Shown: piece after piece, positions 6,915-11,125 of the stretch
Numbering within the stretch: the stretch's first letter is position 1
How the letters are laid out: each line of letters opens with the position of its first letter
Source: Acidobacterium sp.
GTDB lineage: Bacteria > Acidobacteriota > Terriglobia > Terriglobales > Acidobacteriaceae
Direction of reading: 5' to 3'
Length of the DNA: 11,125 bases
Assembly: GCA_003152595.1 (NCBI GenBank)
Contig: PMAM01000270.1
Location: 34,207 to 45,331, forward strand
The notes under the pieces: generated by a model
Databases searched by the model: none
The model's input: the letters and a program-made list of their open reading frames with translations, nothing else
Told to the model about the DNA's origin: nothing
Program-made: the position numbers and the translations under genes

Positions 6915-7138
6915 TTGTCGAAGGGGCGGCCGTCGATGGTGATTCGGTCGCACCAGCGGCAGAACCGGACTTCCCTGCCAGGCGCCTGATGGCTCAGATC
7001 GAGCTGAGCCCAGCGATGCAGTCCGAGGCGGCAGAGCAGATACTTCCAGACGCTGGATTCGTGCAGCCGATGCGGCCACAGTCTGGCCAGGGAGCGAGCG
7101 AGTTCGGCGTCGGGATCAACTGTGCGATCGGAGGGCAT
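6911..7138 (-). CDS. small zinc-ribbon-like protein, function unknown
   Basis: This 75-residue protein starts at ATG 7138-7136 with GGAG seven bases upstream. The frame is open further, to 7240, but that extension overlaps the end of the efflux lipoprotein gene and has no conserved look. Cys36 and His41 (LLCRLGLHRW) with Cys60 and Cys63 (FCRWCDR) give C-x4-H-x18-C-x2-C, a plausible zinc-binding ribbon like that of several short phage and bacterial proteins with a C-x-x-x-G-x-H...C-x2-C pattern. The start lies 28 bases after the stop of the outer-membrane efflux gene, so it may be the last gene of the efflux operon. Its stop TAA shares TTAA with the facing gene. Function is unknown; no membrane segment or signal peptide is present. 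Confidence 0.65.
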   Translation of the reverse strand: MPSDRTVDPDAELARSLARLWPHRLHESSVWKYLLCRLGLHRWAQLDLSHQAPGREVRFCRWCDRITIDGRPFDN

Positions 7139-7166
7139 GCTTTCGCTCCGGTGCGTGGCGATGCTC

Positions 7167-8708
7167 CTATTTTTCCATGGTGTAAGCGCTGTTCGGGGCT
7201 TTTGCGCCTGCCTGAGAGGGAGTGGGCAGCTGCGAGGCATCCCATCCGCCGCCGAGGGACTGCACCAGCTGCACGGCGGAGATCATCTGCGAGACGTGGA
7301 GCGCGTTGAGCGTCTGCTGATCGCCGAGCAAGGTGGTCTGCGCTGTCACGACGTCGACATAGGGATCGACGCCGAGGTTGTAGCGCTGCGTTTCCAGATC
7401 GAGAAACTCCTGGGCGGACTTCGCAGCATCTTCCTGGCTGAGGATCTGCTGCGAGTAGATGCGGGTGGCGGCCAGAGCATCTTCCACCTGCTGGAAAGCC
7501 GTCAGAGATGTCTGGCGGTACGCAGCGAGGTCGGCGTTGTACTGCGCCTGGTACTGATGCAGTTCCGCGCGGTACAGTCCGCCGTCGAAGATCACCTGAG
7601 AAGCCGAGGGGCCGATGGACCAGATCCGGCTGGGCCAGTCGAACAGATGCTTGAAGGTTGCGCTCTCCAGGCCGCCCGTTGCCGAGATGTTGAACTGCGG
7701 GAAAAACGCTCCATAGCCGACGCCGATGGTGGCGTTGGCCTCGGCCAGCGTGCGTTCCGCCGCGGCAACGTCCGGACGCCGCTCCAGCAACTGCGACGGT
7801 AGCCCGGTGGGAATGGGCGGCGGTGTGTACGTCATGGGACGCACCGGGATGCTGAAGTCGGTGGCCACCTTGCCCAGCAGCACCGCAATGGCGTGCTCAT
7901 ACTGGGCGCGCAGCAGCCCCACATTGGTCGCCGCCGACTTCGCGCTCAGCAGGGTGTTGCGAGCTTCAACCACGGAGATATAGTCGCCGACGCCCGCGTC
8001 ATACGCCCCCTGGGTGGCGTCGAGGGCTTTCTGATCGGCGGCCACCGTCTGATCGAGGATCTGCTGCAACATATCCTGGCCGCGAATCTCAAAGTAATAC
8101 TCGGCCAGCGAGGCCTGCTCAGTGAGCTTTTCAAGCTGCAGATCGGCCGCGCTCACCTGCGCGGCATATTGCGCCTCGCGCACTTCGTTGCGGATCTTGC
8201 CCCAGATATCCGGCGCCCACGAAACGTCGAGCGGCACCGTCCACAGCGAGGTGGTGGTGCCGGTGGTCGCGGTGGAAGAAACCCGCTGATTGGCGGAGTT
8301 CCTGGATCGGCTCCACGAAGGGCCCAGGGTAATGGTGGGCCAATACTGGGAACGCGCCTCCGCGACCATCGCGCGCGCGGCCATGTACTGCTCGAAGAAT
8401 TGTTTGATGTTCTGGTTGTCGATGTTGAGCTGATCCTCGAGGGTGTTCAGCTCCGGCTCGTGGAAAACCTCCCACCAGTTACCGCGCAGCATGGCGTCCT
8501 GGGGGCTGGCGACTTTCCAGCCGGGCTGATCCTGGAAGTTGAGCGTCGATTCCTTGTAATTGGCAGCCTTGATTTGCGGCGGCGCCGGCGGATGATACTT
8601 CGGACCCACGGTGCATCCGGCCAGCACTGCAAGCGCCAGTGCCCCTGTAATCGCAATCGACGCGGCATGCCTTTTCCCGATCATGGTCATGCTTTCTCCG
8701 GCGCTCAT
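7167..8708 (-). CDS. RND efflux system outer-membrane lipoprotein, NodT family
   Basis: This is the TolC-like outer-membrane channel of a tripartite efflux pump. The 513-residue protein has an N-terminal signal with a lipobox LAGC at 29-32, so Cys32 would be lipid-modified and anchored in the outer membrane. The NodT-type start of the mature protein follows (CTVGPKYHPPAPP). Two repeated long-helix halves are visible. Family markers include the LLERRPDVAAAERTLAEANA block at about 307-326, followed by GAFFPQFNISATGG, and the repeated Leu-Gly-Val-Asp-type turn (RYNLGVDPYVDVVTAQ near 450). The first ATG, 8708-8706, overlaps the stop of the upstream RND gene as ATGA, which favours this start and translational coupling. 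Internal ATGs at codons 7 and 9 would also leave a usable signal peptide. The partner pump is the next gene upstream; the periplasmic adaptor should lie further upstream, outside the window. Confidence 0.93.
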   Translation of the reverse strand: MSAGESMTMIGKRHAASIAITGALALAVLAGCTVGPKYHPPAPPQIKAANYKESTLNFQDQPGWKVASPQDAMLRGNWWEVFHEPELNTLEDQLNIDNQNIKQFFEQYMAARAMVAEARSQYWPTITLGPSWSRSRNSANQRVSSTATTGTTTSLWTVPLDVSWAPDIWGKIRNEVREAQYAAQVSAADLQLEKLTEQASLAEYYFEIRGQDMLQQILDQTVAADQKALDATQGAYDAGVGDYISVVEARNTLLSAKSAATNVGLLRAQYEHAIAVLLGKVATDFSIPVRPMTYTPPPIPTGLPSQLLERRPDVAAAERTLAEANATIGVGYGAFFPQFNISATGGLESATFKHLFDWPSRIWSIGPSASQVIFDGGLYRAELHQYQAQYNADLAAYRQTSLTAFQQVEDALAATRIYSQQILSQEDAAKSAQEFLDLETQRYNLGVDPYVDVVTAQTTLLGDQQTLNALHVSQMISAVQLVQSLGGGWDASQLPTPSQAGAKAPNSAYTMEK

Positions 8709-11125
8709 GATGTCGCTCCTTCGATTTCCGCGCGGAAAGTGTCATGGGATTTGCCCAGGATGCGGAGGCGCAGGGCGTCGAGGGTGAGATAGACCACCGG
8801 AGTCGTATAGAGGGTCACGAGCTGGCTGAGCAGGAGTCCGCCGACGATGGTGATGCCGAGGGGGCGGCGGAGCTCGGAGCCGGTTCCGGTGCCGAAGGCG
8901 AGCGGCAGAGCGCCGCAGATGGCGGCCATGGTGGTCATCATGATGGGGCGGAAACGCAGCATGCAGGCCTCGAAGATGGCGTCGCGGGTGGACTTCTGCT
9001 CCTCGCGCTCGGCCATCAGGGCAAAGTCGATCATCATAATGGCGTTCTTCTTCACAATTCCAATGAGCAGGATGATGCCGATGATGGAGATGACGTTGAG
9101 GTCGATGTTGAAGATCATGAGCGCCAGCATGGCGCCGATGCTGGCGGAGGGCAGCGTGGAGAGAATGGTGAAGGGGTGCACGAGGCTCTCATACAGGATG
9201 CCGAGCACGATATAGACGGCGAAAACCGCCGTGATGACCAGATACTTTTCGCTGGCGAGCGAGGACTGGTAGGCCTGCGCGGTTCCGGCGAAGAATCCGT
9301 GGACGGTGGAGGGCATGCCGAGGCGCGTTTCCATCTCGCTGACTTCGCGCGTGGCGTCGCTGAGCGACATGCCGTTGGCAAGGTTGAACGAGACGGTCAC
9401 GGAGGGGAAGAGGCCGGTGTGATTCACCTGCAGCGGCGTGGTATCGGTGCTGGTCCTGGTCATGGTGGCCAGCGGGCTCATGGCGCTGATGCCCGCGCCG
9501 CCGGAGGAGCCGGTTGTGAGCCAGATGTCCTTGAGCCCCTCGGGCGACTGCCAGTATTGCGGCGCGACCTCGAGCACGACGTAGTACTGGTTGAGCTGCG
9601 TATAGATGACGGAGACTTCTGACTGACCGAAGGCGCGGTAGAGAGCGGAATCGAGCGCCTGGGGCGTCTGGCCGAGACGCGCTGCGGTGACTCGGTCGAA
9701 ATCGAGCATCTCCTCGAGGCCGCCATTTTGCTGGTCGGTGTTCACGTCCTGCAGGCCGGGGAGCTTGCGCATTTGGTCGAGCAGAATCGGCCCCCAGTGC
9801 GCGAGGTCAGGAATGTCGTCGGACTGGACGGTGTACTGGTAGAGGGCGTTGCTGCCGCGGCCGCCGATGCGGAGATCCTGGACCGGCTGCAGGAAGGCGG
9901 AGGCCACCGGCAATCGGGCCATCTTCGGCCGGAGATCGTTGATGACCTGCATGGCGCTCTCTTTGCGCTGGCCTGGACCGTTGCCGAGCGGCTTGAGCGC
10001 GATGTAGATGAAGCCACCGTTGCTGGAGCCCTGACCACCGGTGTAGGCGTTGACGTGCGCGATGCTGGGATTGGTGCGGATGACCTTCACCAGCTGCTGG
10101 ATGGAGTAGTTCATGAAGGCGAACGATGCATCCTGCGGACCCTGCACGCCGCCGACGACGGCCCCGGTGTCCTGCTGCGGGAAGAATCCTTTGGGGATAC
10201 GAACGATGACCACGACGTTCAGGGCCATGGTGAGGGCGAGCACAATCAGGATCAGCACGGGATTGTCGAGCGCCCAGCGCAACGAACTGCGATAGATGGA
10301 AAGGAGCCCGTTAAAGAATTTCTCGCTGGTGCGGTAAAAGATGTTGTGCTTCTCGCCCGGTTCCTGGTGTTTGAGAAGATGCGCACACATCATGGGGGTG
10401 GTGGTCAGCGAGACGACCATGGAGACGACGATGGCGACAGAGAGAGTGATGGCGAATTCGCGGAAGAGGCGCCCGATGATGCCGCCCATCATCAGGATGG
10501 GAATAAAGACAGCGATCAGCGACATGCTGATGGAAAACACAGTGAAGCTGATTTCGCGAGCGCCGACCAGAGCGGCGTTAAACGGGGGCATGCCGCTTTC
10601 GAGGTGACGCGTGATGTTTTCCATGACGACGATGGCGTCGTCGACAACGAACCCGGTGGCGATGGTGAGCGCCATGAGCGAGAGGTTGTCGAGGCTGAAA
10701 TCCAGCAGGTACATCACGGCGAAGGTTCCGATGAGAGAAACCGGAACGGCGACGCTGGGGATGAGGGTGGCACGCGGGCTGCGCAAAAAGACGAAGACCA
10801 CCAGGACCACCAGCACGATCGAGCCAATCAGGGTCTTCTCGACGGTCTGCACTGAGGCGCGAATGGTGGTGGTGCGATCCAGAACCGTTGTGACCTTGAT
10901 GCCCTGGGGGAGGACCGCGGTGAGGAAGGGCAACTGGGCTTTGATGTTGTCGACGGTCTGAATGATGTTGGCGCCGGGCTGGCGGAAGAGGATGATGAAG
11001 ACGGCGTGCGTGCCATCCATGTAGCCGGCCGTGCGGATGTTCTGGGTCGAGTCATTCACGGCGGCGACGTCGGAAAGGCGCACGGCCGATCCGTTGTGGG
11101 AGCCAACGACGAGCGGGCGGTAGTC
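8705..11125 (-). CDS. RND multidrug efflux pump, HAE1/MdtB-MdtC type, N-terminus cut by window edge
   Basis: This is the proton-driven inner-membrane pump of a tripartite efflux system. The frame enters from the right edge with DYRPLVVGSHNGSAVRLSDV and runs 806 residues to TGA at 8707-8705. Full-length members have about 1,040, so roughly 230-240 residues (TM1 and much of the first porter region) are missing. The GTG at 11083 is an internal Val codon. The proton-relay residues are present: the TM4 Asp-Asp pair (TGFVVDDAIVVMENI, codons at 10637-10642) and the TM10 Lys in IVKKNAIMMIDF (Lys codon at 9047-9049). A Thr-bearing TM11 segment (MTTMAAICGALPLAFGTGTG) follows. The porter loop between TM7 and TM8 is full length. 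The FVVDDAIVVMENI wording resembles the MdtB/MdtC branch, which often comes as two tandem pump genes. Substrates are not predictable from this. The gene is coupled by ATGA to the outer-membrane lipoprotein gene. Confidence 0.95.
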   Translation of the reverse strand, partial: DYRPLVVGSHNGSAVRLSDVAAVNDSTQNIRTAGYMDGTHAVFIILFRQPGANIIQTVDNIKAQLPFLTAVLPQGIKVTTVLDRTTTIRASVQTVEKTLIGSIVLVVLVVFVFLRSPRATLIPSVAVPVSLIGTFAVMYLLDFSLDNLSLMALTIATGFVVDDAIVVMENITRHLESGMPPFNAALVGAREISFTVFSISMSLIAVFIPILMMGGIIGRLFREFAITLSVAIVVSMVVSLTTTPMMCAHLLKHQEPGEKHNIFYRTSEKFFNGLLSIYRSSLRWALDNPVLILIVLALTMALNVVVIVRIPKGFFPQQDTGAVVGGVQGPQDASFAFMNYSIQQLVKVIRTNPSIAHVNAYTGGQGSSNGGFIYIALKPLGNGPGQRKESAMQVINDLRPKMARLPVASAFLQPVQDLRIGGRGSNALYQYTVQSDDIPDLAHWGPILLDQMRKLPGLQDVNTDQQNGGLEEMLDFDRVTAARLGQTPQALDSALYRAFGQSEVSVIYTQLNQYYVVLEVAPQYWQSPEGLKDIWLTTGSSGGAGISAMSPLATMTRTSTDTTPLQVNHTGLFPSVTVSFNLANGMSLSDATREVSEMETRLGMPSTVHGFFAGTAQAYQSSLASEKYLVITAVFAVYIVLGILYESLVHPFTILSTLPSASIGAMLALMIFNIDLNVISIIGIILLIGIVKKNAIMMIDFALMAEREEQKSTRDAIFEACMLRFRPIMMTTMAAICGALPLAFGTGTGSELRRPLGITIVGGLLLSQLVTLYTTPVVYLTLDALRLRILGKSHDTFRAEIEGATS

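Noticed and set aside
6561..7079. 172-codon - strand frame
   Set aside because: It is antisense to the two-helix membrane protein, Arg/Pro/His-rich, and without motifs.
7893..10855. Large + strand frames at 7893-8792, 8744-9622 and 9728-10855
   Set aside because: All are antisense to the efflux genes and His/Asp/Gly/Arg-rich, as expected for reverse-strand shadows of membrane and helix codons.

Overview
The window is high-GC, gene-dense bacterial chromosome. An acidobacterial (Terriglobia-like) origin is my inference. It rests on composition, a gatC-gatA-CPBP protease gene order, a bacterial myo-inositol oxygenase, and small zinc-ribbon proteins of a kind I associate with that group. No marker gene settles it, and there is no tRNA, rRNA, CRISPR array, transposase or phage gene to suggest a mobile island.

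Layout from left to right. (1) Positions 1-624, + strand: the 3' three quarters of a myo-inositol oxygenase gene, cut by the left edge. (2) Positions 712-3462, - strand: gatC, gatA and a CPBP-family membrane protease form a tight operon. gatC and gatA overlap in ATGA, and the protease most likely starts at a GTG just after the gatA stop. (3) Position 3577, + strand: a 51-residue zinc-ribbon-like protein diverges from gatC behind a near-consensus sigma-70 promoter. (4) Positions 3763-4653, - strand: glutamyl-Q tRNA(Asp) synthetase. (5) Positions 4654-5041: a gap of about 390 bases that ends in a convincing + strand intrinsic terminator, although both flanking genes are on the - strand. (6) Positions 5042-6109, - strand: an ExoA-like family 2 glycosyltransferase with three C-terminal membrane segments and an altered DxD position, preceded by an extended -10 promoter with a palindrome in its spacer. 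(7) Positions 6585-6914, + strand: a 109-residue two-helix membrane protein. It meets tail to tail, in a shared TTAA, a 75-residue zinc-ribbon-like protein on the - strand (6911-7138). (8) Positions 7167-11125, - strand: a NodT-type outer-membrane efflux lipoprotein and, overlapping it by ATGA, an RND inner-membrane pump of the HAE1/MdtB-MdtC type cut by the right edge.

How the genes work together. GatC and GatA, with GatB encoded elsewhere, convert misacylated Glu-tRNA(Gln) and/or Asp-tRNA(Asn) to the correct amide form. GluQ glutamylates queuosine on tRNA(Asp), so the centre of the window has a tRNA Glu/Asp theme. The RND pump and outer-membrane lipoprotein form two of the three parts of a drug/metabolite efflux system; the adaptor gene is expected beyond the right edge. 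Most of the window is ordinary housekeeping and envelope content. The least explained parts are the + strand terminator region at 4.7-5.0 kb, the glycosyltransferase with its promoter palindrome, and the small cysteine-rich proteins.
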